This document shows, one piece after another, positions 36,948 through 44,560 of a stretch of DNA of 64,000 bases. The notes under the pieces were generated by a model. That model was not told the DNA's origin. It saw only the letters and a program-made list of their open reading frames with translations, and searched no databases. A program made the position numbers and the translations under genes. How positions within the stretch are numbered: position 1 is the first letter of the stretch; each line of letters opens with the position of its first letter. The stretch covers positions 79,315 through 143,314 of the forward strand of contig NZ_NQKY01000001.1 of NCBI RefSeq assembly GCF_002252675.1. The letters run 5' to 3'. This DNA is from Synechococcus sp. BO 8801 (GTDB taxonomy: Bacteria > Cyanobacteriota > Cyanobacteriia > PCC-6307 > Cyanobiaceae).

Positions 36948-38102
36948 GAGGCTGAGGCGAAAGGCCTCGGGGAAGATGGGCCTGGGCTGCCCTGAAGTGA
37001 TCGATGCGATGAACTCCCTTGCCAGGGAAAGGGACTCGGCGATCACCTGGTGCATGTCCATGTATTTGTACAGCCCCAGTCGGCCCATGAAGCTGGTCTT
37101 GTCCGTCTGTAGGCAATCGCCCAGGTAACCGTGCATCAGGGCCTTGTCGGCCGCTAGGCGCTTGGGGTAGTAGGGCTCATCCTCGAGGCCCGTTTCTTTG
37201 CTGTATTCCGTGAACACGATTGTTTTGTCGTGCTGTTTCCAGTATTCGTAATGCTTGTGCTCCCTGCGGCGGGTGAAGCCCACATCCAGCGAGGGATAGT
37301 TGATCCCGGGATGGCCCAGGGTATCCCCTTTTTCGATCTGCCGCTCCCAGAAGACTGTGCGATAGCCGAGCCGGCCCCGCCGGTGGCCGAAGAAGCCATC
37401 GAGGGGGCCTGAGTAGAACACATGGTCATAGGGCTGGCCATCGGAGGGTTGCCAGCGGTGGTTGAGGCTTAGGGAGATGCGGGGATGGTCGATGAGCCGC
37501 TCGAAGACGGCGGTGTATCCATCTCTGGGAATGCCCTGGTAAATCGAGGAGTAGTAGTTGTCGTTGTAGTTGAAACGCAACGGCAACCGCTTCAGCACGG
37601 AGGCCGGGATCTGCTGCGGCTCGCAGCCCCAGTGTTTCTTCGTGTAGCCATGGAAGAACGCATGGTAGAGCTCATCGCCCATGAAGTGCAGGGCCTGCTC
37701 TTCGAAGTTCCGGGGCTGTTCGATGTCGTGGCGTCGGATGGAGTCGACGAACTGCCGGGCTTCCGATGGTGAGAACTTCTTGCCGAAAAACTGGTTGATG
37801 GTATGAAGATTGACGGGCAGACTGAAGATTCCCTTGTCGATGCTGGCCTTGGGGCGGTTGATGAACGGCATCATCTCCGTGAAGCGCTGCACGTAGTTCC
37901 AGACGCCAAGATCGCTGGTGTGAAAGATATGGGCACCGTAGGTATGCACGGTGATGCCTGTTTCCTGTTCCTTGTGGGTGTGGCAGTTGCCGCCGATGTG
38001 ATCCCTGGCTTCGACAATATCGATGTGGTGGTCGGTGTGATCGGCAAGTTCCCTGGCCAGAACGGCGCCGGCGAAGCCGGATCCAACCACAAGAAAACGC
38101 AT
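36942..38102 (-). CDS. glf: UDP-galactopyranose mutase
   Basis: Flavoenzyme converting UDP-galactopyranose to UDP-galactofuranose for cell-surface polymers. 386 residues. FAD-binding FLVVGSGFAGAVLARELA opens the protein; IVEARDHIGGNCHTH, YGAHIFHT and the mutase motifs FFHGYTKKHWG and YYPKR are clear. The GC content is lower than in the surrounding genes. It lies directly downstream, on the same strand, of the MIOX-like gene with a 21-base gap, so the two may be cotranscribed. Confidence 0.95.
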   Translation of the reverse strand: MRFLVVGSGFAGAVLARELADHTDHHIDIVEARDHIGGNCHTHKEQETGITVHTYGAHIFHTSDLGVWNYVQRFTEMMPFINRPKASIDKGIFSLPVNLHTINQFFGKKFSPSEARQFVDSIRRHDIEQPRNFEEQALHFMGDELYHAFFHGYTKKHWGCEPQQIPASVLKRLPLRFNYNDNYYSSIYQGIPRDGYTAVFERLIDHPRISLSLNHRWQPSDGQPYDHVFYSGPLDGFFGHRRGRLGYRTVFWERQIEKGDTLGHPGINYPSLDVGFTRRREHKHYEYWKQHDKTIVFTEYSKETGLEDEPYYPKRLAADKALMHGYLGDCLQTDKTSFMGRLGLYKYMDMHQVIAESLSLAREFIASITSGQPRPIFPEAFRLSLS

Positions 38103-38123
38103 GATGAAAAGCCTGCGGACGGA

Positions 38124-38915
38124 TCAGAAAACTATGCGATCGGGAAGTCTCGATTCGATGAAATCTCGGTAGTCGTCCAGGCGGGTTTCGGGTCGGATGT
38201 CGATGGATTTGGAGGCCGTGTCGTAGTGGCGGAAGCGCTTCATGATGCCGTTGAAGTGCTGTTCATCGCTGGCATCCATGTAGTCGATGGGGTTGGCGTT
38301 CTTGAGGCCGTGGTAGCGGATCGTCCAGCTGAGATGGGGCGGCAGAAAGGAGCGGAACCGCAGGTAGCCGAATTCACAGTGGTTCCACTGGCAGATGTGC
38401 TGGTCGAGGCCGGTTCTGGCCTTGGGCGTGAGGATGGAATTGGTGCCCACCACGTTGGCCGGGTCCTCACCGGCGAGCAGCAGCAGCTTGCCGAGGTCAT
38501 GGAGGAGGGCCAGCAGCAGCAGATCGTCGTCGTGGACGCCATCGCTGACCATCGCCTCGATCATCTGCAGGCTGTGGGTCAGCTGGCTGGCGCAGCCCAG
38601 CAGATTGTCGGTCGGATCCAGGCACTCCCCCAGCATCCGGAACAGATCCATCGGGCGGAGGCTGCCGAAGACCGGCGTCCGATACCGGTCGTTGAGGGCC
38701 CCCACATCGGCGATCGACTGCTGGTCATGGCGATCCAGGATCTGCCGTTGCAGGGTCCGCTGGCGCTCGGCGGCCCGGTGGGCGGCGGAGTCTGGGGGAT
38801 CGAGCTTGACCAGGCCGAGGCCGGCAGCGGCCAGCCCCCGCTCCAGCCCCCGTCGGGCCCGTCCTTTCAGCCGGGGCACCAGGTGGCTCGGCAGCAGCGA
38901 AGGCGAGATCAGCAA
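38124..38915 (-). CDS. MIOX-family HD-domain diiron oxygenase, substrate unknown
   Basis: A 263-residue protein related to myo-inositol oxygenase. All six diiron ligands of the MIOX pattern appear in order: His114 (LTHSLQ), His139-Asp140 (LLHDLGK), His179 (WNHCEFG), His202 (IRYHGL) and Asp232 (FRHYDTASK). Lys143 corresponds to a substrate-contacting Lys of MIOX. An N-terminal 80-residue basic region is not part of MIOX. The family includes inositol oxygenase and related mixed-valence diiron oxygenases such as PhnZ. Context with glf suggests a polyol or sugar-related substrate, but that is inference. Confidence 0.75.
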   Translation of the reverse strand: MLISPSLLPSHLVPRLKGRARRGLERGLAAAGLGLVKLDPPDSAAHRAAERQRTLQRQILDRHDQQSIADVGALNDRYRTPVFGSLRPMDLFRMLGECLDPTDNLLGCASQLTHSLQMIEAMVSDGVHDDDLLLLALLHDLGKLLLLAGEDPANVVGTNSILTPKARTGLDQHICQWNHCEFGYLRFRSFLPPHLSWTIRYHGLKNANPIDYMDASDEQHFNGIMKRFRHYDTASKSIDIRPETRLDDYRDFIESRLPDRIVF

Positions 38916-38944
38916 GGCGGCCGCTGCAGCGGATCTGCAGCAGC

Positions 38945-39871
38945 CTATCGAGGCTTGTGGGCCCCGTCCTCCACACAGCTCCCCGGCGCCTCGATCTGGA
39001 GCGTGCTGTGGGTGATGCCCAGCTGGGCGAGCCGCTGCTGGGCGAGCGACAGCAGCTCTCCATCCAGCGGGCCATCGCCGCGGCCGACGAGATGGGCCGT
39101 GAGGGCGGTGCGGGAGGTGCTCATGCCCCAGACGTGCAGATGGTGGACGTTCTCCACGCCGGGAAGGGCTCGCAGGGCTGCCTCCACCGCGGCCAGGTCG
39201 ATGCCCCGCGGCACGGCGTCGAGGCTGGCGCTGAGGGCTTCCCCCAGCAGTTCCCAGCCGCTCCAGGCCACCGCCAGCCCCACGCCGATGGCGGTGGCCG
39301 CATCCAGCCAGTTCCAGCCCACCAGCCCCACCAGCACGGCGCTGACCAGCACCGCGGCCGAGACGGCGGCATCGGTGAGCAGGTGCACCACCGCCGCCCG
39401 CCGGTTCAGATCGTGGTGGTGGCCGGTGCCGAACAGCCGGGCCGAGACCAGGTTGACCACGATGCCGGCCGCCGCCGCCCAGGCCACCGGGCCGCTCACC
39501 ACCGGCACCGGATCCAGCAGCCGCTGCACCCCTTCGACGATCACCACCCCGGCCGCCATCAGGATCAGGGCCGCGTTCATCAGCGAGGCCAGCTGGGTGC
39601 TGCGGCCGAAGCCGTAGGTGAAACGGGCCGTGGCCGGCCGGGCGCTGAGCCGTTCGGCCCCCCAGCCGAACAGCAGGCCCGCCACGTCACCGAGGTTGTG
39701 GATGGCATCGCCGATCAGGGCCAGGGACCCGAAGCCGATGCCGATCGCCAGCTGCAGCCCCGAGAGGGCGCTGTTCAGCAGCACACCCCAGAAGAAGGCC
39801 CGGGGTGAACCCTGCCGGTGCGGATGCCCGTGCGGGTGCCCGTGTTCGTGCTGGTGGGAATGGGACGCCAT
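38945..39871 (-). CDS. Cation diffusion facilitator (Zn/Cd-type efflux)
   Basis: A 308-residue CDF protein with six helices. The His-rich N-terminus (HSHQHEHGHPHGHPH) and the tetrahedral site motifs HNLGD in helix II and HLLTD in helix V (HxxxD in both) indicate a Zn2+/Cd2+/Co2+ exporter. A His-rich loop (GTGHHHDLN) lies between helices IV and V. A C-terminal CDF regulatory domain (VENVHHLHVWGMS) is present. Not linked to the zinc-uptake operon. It starts 35 bases after the stop of the small upstream gene at 39907. Confidence 0.92.
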   Translation of the reverse strand: MASHSHQHEHGHPHGHPHRQGSPRAFFWGVLLNSALSGLQLAIGIGFGSLALIGDAIHNLGDVAGLLFGWGAERLSARPATARFTYGFGRSTQLASLMNAALILMAAGVVIVEGVQRLLDPVPVVSGPVAWAAAAGIVVNLVSARLFGTGHHHDLNRRAAVVHLLTDAAVSAAVLVSAVLVGLVGWNWLDAATAIGVGLAVAWSGWELLGEALSASLDAVPRGIDLAAVEAALRALPGVENVHHLHVWGMSTSRTALTAHLVGRGDGPLDGELLSLAQQRLAQLGITHSTLQIEAPGSCVEDGAHKPR

Positions 39872-39906
39872 GGAGGCGTCTTAGCAGCGCTGGCCTCGGC
39901 TGGCCT

Positions 39907-40119
39907 TCAGCTCTGGTAATGGGAATCGAGCCAGCAGCGGGGCAGGGCCTCCCCGGAGGGAAAGAACAGGTCGGCCTTGGCGTACTCCTGGGGATCCTGC
40001 ATCTCCTCGCCGCCGTGGAGACGGGCCTCGACCAGGGTGTCGAAGGGGTTGAACAACTGCTTGACGTTCATCACCTCCACAAGGCTGGCGTCATCGTTGT
40101 GGCGTACTTTCAAGAACAT
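39907..40119 (-). CDS. Small conserved-looking cyanobacterial protein, function unknown
   Basis: A 70-residue protein starting at ATG 40119, a small part of a much longer antisense frame that otherwise lies opposite the SQR gene. The sequence is protein-like throughout (MFLKVRHNDDASLVEVMNV..., ...PSGEALPRCWLDSHYQS). Similar short acidic proteins occur in picocyanobacteria, but no function is known to me. Divergent from sqr and upstream of the CDF gene on the same strand. Confidence 0.65.
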   Translation of the reverse strand: MFLKVRHNDDASLVEVMNVKQLFNPFDTLVEARLHGGEEMQDPQEYAKADLFFPSGEALPRCWLDSHYQS

Positions 40120-40233
40120 CGCCCTGCTCCGGATCTCGATACCTTCAGTCTGGTGCCACGGTGCCGGCGAAGGTAGCGAGCGTGACATTTCTCCCTCGCC
40201 GCTGCCGGGCCCTCCGCGTCTGATCTCCGTTCC

Positions 40234-41466
40234 ATGGCCCATCACCAGATCCTGATCGTCGGCGGGGGGGCTGCGGGCCTCACCGTGGCCAGCCAGCTCA
40301 AGCGGGCCCGGCCCGGTCTGGAGATCGCCATCCTGGAGCCCTCCCCCGACCACTACTACCAACCCGGCTGGACCCTGGTGGGCGCCGGCGTCTTCACCCT
40401 CGAGCAGACGCGCCGCGCCGAGGCCGATCTGATCCCCGAGGGGGTGCGCTGGATCCGCGCCGCCGCCGCCGGCTTCGACCCGGTGGCCGGCACCGTCACC
40501 AGCAGCGACGGCGAAACGCTCCATTACGACGCGCTGGTGGTGGCCACCGGCATCAAGCTCTGCTGGGATCGGATCAAGGGTCTGCCGGAGGCCCTCGGCA
40601 CGGGCGGCGTCACCAGCAACTATTCCAAGGATCTGGTCGATTACACCTGGCAGACGATCCAGGCCTTCCGCGGCGGCAACGCGATCTTCACCTTCCCCGA
40701 CACGCCGATCAAGTGCGCCGGGGCGCCCCAGAAGATCATGTATCTGGCCGACGACGTCTTCAAGCGCTCGCCAGAGGTCGCGGCGGCCACCCGGGTGATC
40801 TACGCCACCGCCACACCGGGAATCTTCGCCATCCCCACCTTCGCCGAACCCCTGCGCCAGGTGGTGGCCCGCCGCGGCATCGAGCCCCACTATCAGCACA
40901 CCCTCAAGGAGGTGCGTGCCGCCAGCAAGGAGGCGGTCTTCGCCGTCAAGGACGGGGACACGGTGCGCGAAGAGGTGCTTCCCTTCGGGATGCTGCACGT
41001 CACCCCGCCGATGGCGGCCCCCGATGTGGTGGCCACCAGCCCCCTGGCGGTGGCGGGTCCGGGCGGCTGGGTGGATGTGGACAAGTTCACCACCCAGCAC
41101 GTGCGCCATCCCAACGTCTTCTCCCTCGGCGACGTCTCCTCGCTGCCCAACTCCAAGACCGCCGCGGCGGTGCGGGGCCAGGCGCCGGTGCTGGTGGCCA
41201 ACCTGCTGGCCCACCTTGATGGCCAGCCCCTGGCGGCCCGCTACGACGGCTACGCCTGCTGCCCGCTGATCACCGGCTACGGGCGCGTGATCATGGCCGA
41301 GTTCAACTACGACGCCCAGCCCGTTCCCTCCTTCCCCCTCGATCCCACCCAGGAGCGCTGGAGCATGTGGGTGGTCAAGAAGGACGTGCTGCCCTGGATC
41401 TACTGGAACCGCATGCTCAAGGGAGCCCCCCACGAGCGGCGCTTCATGCCGGGGGCGGCGGGCTGA
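40234..41466 (+). CDS. sqr: Sulfide:quinone oxidoreductase, type II-like
   Basis: Membrane-associated flavoprotein that oxidises sulfide (producing polysulfide or sulfane sulfur) and reduces quinone. 410 residues. FAD-binding ILIVGGGAAGLTVASQL is at the start. The redox Cys161 sits in IKCAGAPQKIMYL, the sequence form found in type II SQRs including mitochondrial SQOR, and Cys342/Cys343 in YACCPLITGYG supply the partner Cys. The gene may detoxify sulfide or feed sulfur metabolism. It overlaps the convergent cNMP-binding gene by 23 bases. Confidence 0.9.
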   Translation: MAHHQILIVGGGAAGLTVASQLKRARPGLEIAILEPSPDHYYQPGWTLVGAGVFTLEQTRRAEADLIPEGVRWIRAAAAGFDPVAGTVTSSDGETLHYDALVVATGIKLCWDRIKGLPEALGTGGVTSNYSKDLVDYTWQTIQAFRGGNAIFTFPDTPIKCAGAPQKIMYLADDVFKRSPEVAAATRVIYATATPGIFAIPTFAEPLRQVVARRGIEPHYQHTLKEVRAASKEAVFAVKDGDTVREEVLPFGMLHVTPPMAAPDVVATSPLAVAGPGGWVDVDKFTTQHVRHPNVFSLGDVSSLPNSKTAAAVRGQAPVLVANLLAHLDGQPLAARYDGYACCPLITGYGRVIMAEFNYDAQPVPSFPLDPTQERWSMWVVKKDVLPWIYWNRMLKGAPHERRFMPGAAG

Positions 41467-41857
41467 GGGGGCTGCCGGAAGGCTTCAGGTGACCCAGCCG
41501 TTCCTCCAGGCCGTGGAGCATCTCCAGGGCGAACATCGGCAGCTCCTGGAGCGCGAACAGGAATTCCTCCCGGTTCATCTCCAGCAGTTGCGTGTCCTGC
41601 ATGGCGGTGGCTGTGCCGAAGCGCTGATGCTCGGTGCCCACCAGCGCCCCCACCCCGAAGCTGCTGCCGGGCCCCAGGATTTCACTGTCCCTGCCACCGG
41701 CCCAGTCGATCCGTACCGCGCCATCGACGATGCCGAAAACGGAGTCGCCCGCCTCACCGGCCCGGAAGATCACCTCCCCGGCGGCGATGGTCCTCAGCTC
41801 CCTGTCCTGGGCCAGGAGCCGCATGGTGGTGAGGGCGCCTGAGGAGGGGGAGGTCAT
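41444..41857 (-). CDS. Stand-alone cyclic-nucleotide-binding-domain protein
   Basis: A 137-residue protein consisting of one cNMP-binding (cupin) fold: IAAGEVIFRAGEAGDSVFGIVDGAVRI, then FGVGALVG and a C-terminal helix. No helix-turn-helix follows, so it is not a Crp-type repressor by itself. It lacks a clear FGE...R/T...RAA phosphate-binding cassette, so cyclic nucleotide binding is uncertain. Convergent overlap with sqr; glgP lies upstream on the same strand. Confidence 0.8.
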   Translation of the reverse strand: MTSPSSGALTTMRLLAQDRELRTIAAGEVIFRAGEAGDSVFGIVDGAVRIDWAGGRDSEILGPGSSFGVGALVGTEHQRFGTATAMQDTQLLEMNREEFLFALQELPMFALEMLHGLEERLGHLKPSGSPLSPPPPA

Positions 41858-41872
41858 GGGGGACTCCGGGAG

Positions 41873-44428
41873 TCATCCACCATGCTGACGGACGGTTAAG
41901 GATCCGTTGGCATGGGCGCTGCCCGCCATGGCCACCGGGGAGGGCGTCACGTCCCAGATTCTGCGGGCGTACTCACCGATGGCCCGATCGGAGGAGAAGA
42001 AGCCGCTGCGGGCGGTGTTCAGCAGGGCCATCTGATTCCAGCGGCTGCGGTCCGCCCAGGTGGCGCTGACGCTGGCCTGGGCCTGCAGGTAGGAGGCGAA
42101 GTCGGCCAGCACGAAGAACGGGTCGCTCCCCTGCAGCTGGTCCGTCAGGGGCCGGAAGCGGTCCGTGTCCCCCTGGCTGAAGTGCCCCCGGCCGATCAGG
42201 TCGAACACCTCCGCCAGCAGGGGATCGGCCGCGATCCATTCCCAGGGCCTGTAGTGGCCGTGCAGCTGGGCGATCCCTTCGGTGGTGCGCCCGAAGAGGA
42301 AGAAGTTGTCGTCGCCGACCTGCTCGCGGATCTCGACGTTGGCGCCATCGAGGGTGCCGATGGTGAGGGCGCCGTTCATCATGAATTTCATGTTGCCGGT
42401 GCCGGAGGCCTCGAGGCCGGCGGTGGAGATCTGCTCGGAGAGGTCGGCGGCGGGGTAGACGCGCTCCCCGAGCTTGACGTTGTAGTCGGCGAGGAAGATG
42501 ACCCGCAGGCGGCCGTCCATGTCGGGATCGGCGTTGACGACGTCGGCGATGCCGTTGATGAAGCGGATGATCAGCTTGGCCATGGCATAGCCGGGGGCCG
42601 CCTTGCCGCCGAAGATCACGGTGCGGGGGGCCATGCCGCCCGCGAGGCCGTTCTTGATGCGCAGGTACTGGGCGATCACCTGGAGGGCATTGAGGTGCTG
42701 GCGCTTGTACTCGTGGATGCGCTTCACCTGCACGTCGAAGAGGCTGTCCGGGTCGACGGCCAGCTCCAGCTCCCGCTGGATGTAGCCGGCCAGGCGTTGC
42801 TTGGCGGTCCGCTTGCACTGGCCCCAGCGTTCCAGGAAGGCCCCGTCGTGCTGCAGCTCCTCCAGGCGACGGAGCGACTGGGGCCAGGCGGGCCAGTCGG
42901 GGCCGATGGCCTCGCAGAGCAGGGCGTGCAGGGAGGGATGGGCCAGGGCGACCCAGCGCCTGGGGGTGACGCCGTTGGTGACGTTGGTGAACTTCTCGGG
43001 CCAGAGGGCGGCGAATTCGGGGAAGAGGTCCTGCTTGACCAGGGCGCTGTGGAGGGCGGCGACGCCGTTGACTTGGTGGGAGCCGACGGTGGCGAGGTGG
43101 GCCATGCGGACGGCCCGCTCGCCCGATTCATCGATGATCGAGAGGCGGCGCAGCACGGCGTCGTTGCCGGGGTACTTGAGGCGCACCTGCTGGAGGAAGC
43201 GGCGGTTGATCTCGAAGATCAGCTCGAGGTGGCGGGGCAGCAGGGACCCGAAGAGATCGAGGCCCCACTTTTCGAGGGCCTCGGGCAGGAGGGTGTGGTT
43301 GGTGTAGGAGAGGCAGGCGGTGGTGATGGCCCAGGCGGTGTCCCACTCCAGGTGCTTGTCGTCGAGGAGCAGCCGCATCAGCTCGGCGACGGCGATCGAG
43401 GGGTGGGTGTCGTTGAGCTGGATGGCCCAGTGCTCGGGGAACTCCTGGACGGGAATGCCACGGGCCTCGAGGCTGCGGATCATGTCCTGCAGCGAGCAGC
43501 TGACGAAGAAGTGCTGCTGCATCAGCCGCAGGCGCCGCCCAGCATCGGTGCCGTCGTTGGGATAGAGCACTTTCGAGAGGGTCTCCGAGCCCACCTTCTG
43601 TTCCACGGCGCCGTAGAAATCGCCGCTGTTGAAGGTCTGGAAGTCGAAGGATTCGGTGGCATCGGCGCGCCAGAGGCGCAGCCGGTTGCAGGTGTTGACC
43701 CGGTAGCCCAGCACCGGCACGTCGTGGGGGACGCCGATGGCGAGCTCGGCGGGGATCCAGCGCACCCGGTAGGCGCCGTTTTCGTCACGTTGGCTCTCGG
43801 TGCGGCCACCGAAGCCCACCACACAGGATTTCCCGGGCTGGACGATTTCCCAGGGCCAGCCCCCCTTGAGCCACTTGTCGGTGATCTCCACCTGGCGGCC
43901 GTCGCGGATGATCTGGTCGAAGATGCCGAACTCGTAGCGGATGCCGTAACCGGTGGCGGGGACCTCGAGGGTGGCGAGGGATTCGAGGAAGCAGGCGGCC
44001 AGACGGCCGAGGCCGCCATTGCCCAGGCCGGGTTCTTCTTCCACATCGAGGATCGCTTCGATGTCGTCGATGCCGAACTGGCGCAGGGCCTCGGCGGCCT
44101 CCTGCTGGATGCCGAGCATCAGCAGGTTGTTGCCGAGCTGGGGGCCGATCAGGAACTCGGCCGAGAGGTAGGCGACGATCCGCCTGGGGTGGGCGTCGAT
44201 GGCCTCGGTACCGGCCAGGTAGCGGGTCATCAGCCGGTCCCGCACGGCGTAGCTGAGCGCCATGTAGAGGTCGTGGCGGTCGGCTTTCTGCACCCGCCGG
44301 CCGAGGGAATAGAGCAGGTGCTCGATCAGGCCGTCGAGCAGATCCTGCGCCGTCAGGCCGTTGCGCTGGGGATCGGTGTAGGCGCCAGCTTCGGGGAGAC
44401 CCATCACGTTGGCCAGGGTGCTTGTCAT
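41873..44428 (-). CDS. glgP: Glycogen phosphorylase
   Basis: An 851-residue GT35 enzyme that phosphorolyses glycogen to glucose-1-phosphate, with PLP as cofactor. The PLP site segment EASGTGNMKFMMNGALTIGT contains the Schiff-base Lys. GNGGLGRLAACFLES and HPSIAVAELMRLLLDD are strong family signatures. Length is normal for bacterial GlgP. Divergent from the RCK protein gene, with a 132-base gap. Mobilises the dark carbon reserve. Confidence 0.96.
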   Translation of the reverse strand: MTSTLANVMGLPEAGAYTDPQRNGLTAQDLLDGLIEHLLYSLGRRVQKADRHDLYMALSYAVRDRLMTRYLAGTEAIDAHPRRIVAYLSAEFLIGPQLGNNLLMLGIQQEAAEALRQFGIDDIEAILDVEEEPGLGNGGLGRLAACFLESLATLEVPATGYGIRYEFGIFDQIIRDGRQVEITDKWLKGGWPWEIVQPGKSCVVGFGGRTESQRDENGAYRVRWIPAELAIGVPHDVPVLGYRVNTCNRLRLWRADATESFDFQTFNSGDFYGAVEQKVGSETLSKVLYPNDGTDAGRRLRLMQQHFFVSCSLQDMIRSLEARGIPVQEFPEHWAIQLNDTHPSIAVAELMRLLLDDKHLEWDTAWAITTACLSYTNHTLLPEALEKWGLDLFGSLLPRHLELIFEINRRFLQQVRLKYPGNDAVLRRLSIIDESGERAVRMAHLATVGSHQVNGVAALHSALVKQDLFPEFAALWPEKFTNVTNGVTPRRWVALAHPSLHALLCEAIGPDWPAWPQSLRRLEELQHDGAFLERWGQCKRTAKQRLAGYIQRELELAVDPDSLFDVQVKRIHEYKRQHLNALQVIAQYLRIKNGLAGGMAPRTVIFGGKAAPGYAMAKLIIRFINGIADVVNADPDMDGRLRVIFLADYNVKLGERVYPAADLSEQISTAGLEASGTGNMKFMMNGALTIGTLDGANVEIREQVGDDNFFLFGRTTEGIAQLHGHYRPWEWIAADPLLAEVFDLIGRGHFSQGDTDRFRPLTDQLQGSDPFFVLADFASYLQAQASVSATWADRSRWNQMALLNTARSGFFSSDRAIGEYARRIWDVTPSPVAMAGSAHANGSLTVRQHGG

Positions 44429-44560
44429 GCTGGATGGTCACGGCACCCCTCGACCATCACCAGGGAGGGTTAAGACCCGGGGAACGCAGGAATCCCCTCA
44501 CCTTGGGAAGATGGGGGGGCCTGCCCAGCTCCCATTTCCGACCCTGCAGCCCAGTCCGGG

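Noticed and set aside
41912-44473. 853-codon plus-strand reading frame opposite glgP, and other long antisense frames (for example 1976-4054, 44498-46441, 7869-9278, 39907-41433)
   Set aside because: They mirror genuine genes on the opposite strand, have low-complexity His/Gln/Gly/Ala/Arg-rich translations without domains, and arise from the high GC content. Only the last 70 codons of 39907-41433 form a plausible protein.
44467-44474. CTTAACCC on the minus strand ahead of glgP as a Pho box
   Set aside because: Only a single unit; no second repeat at the required 11-base spacing on either side.
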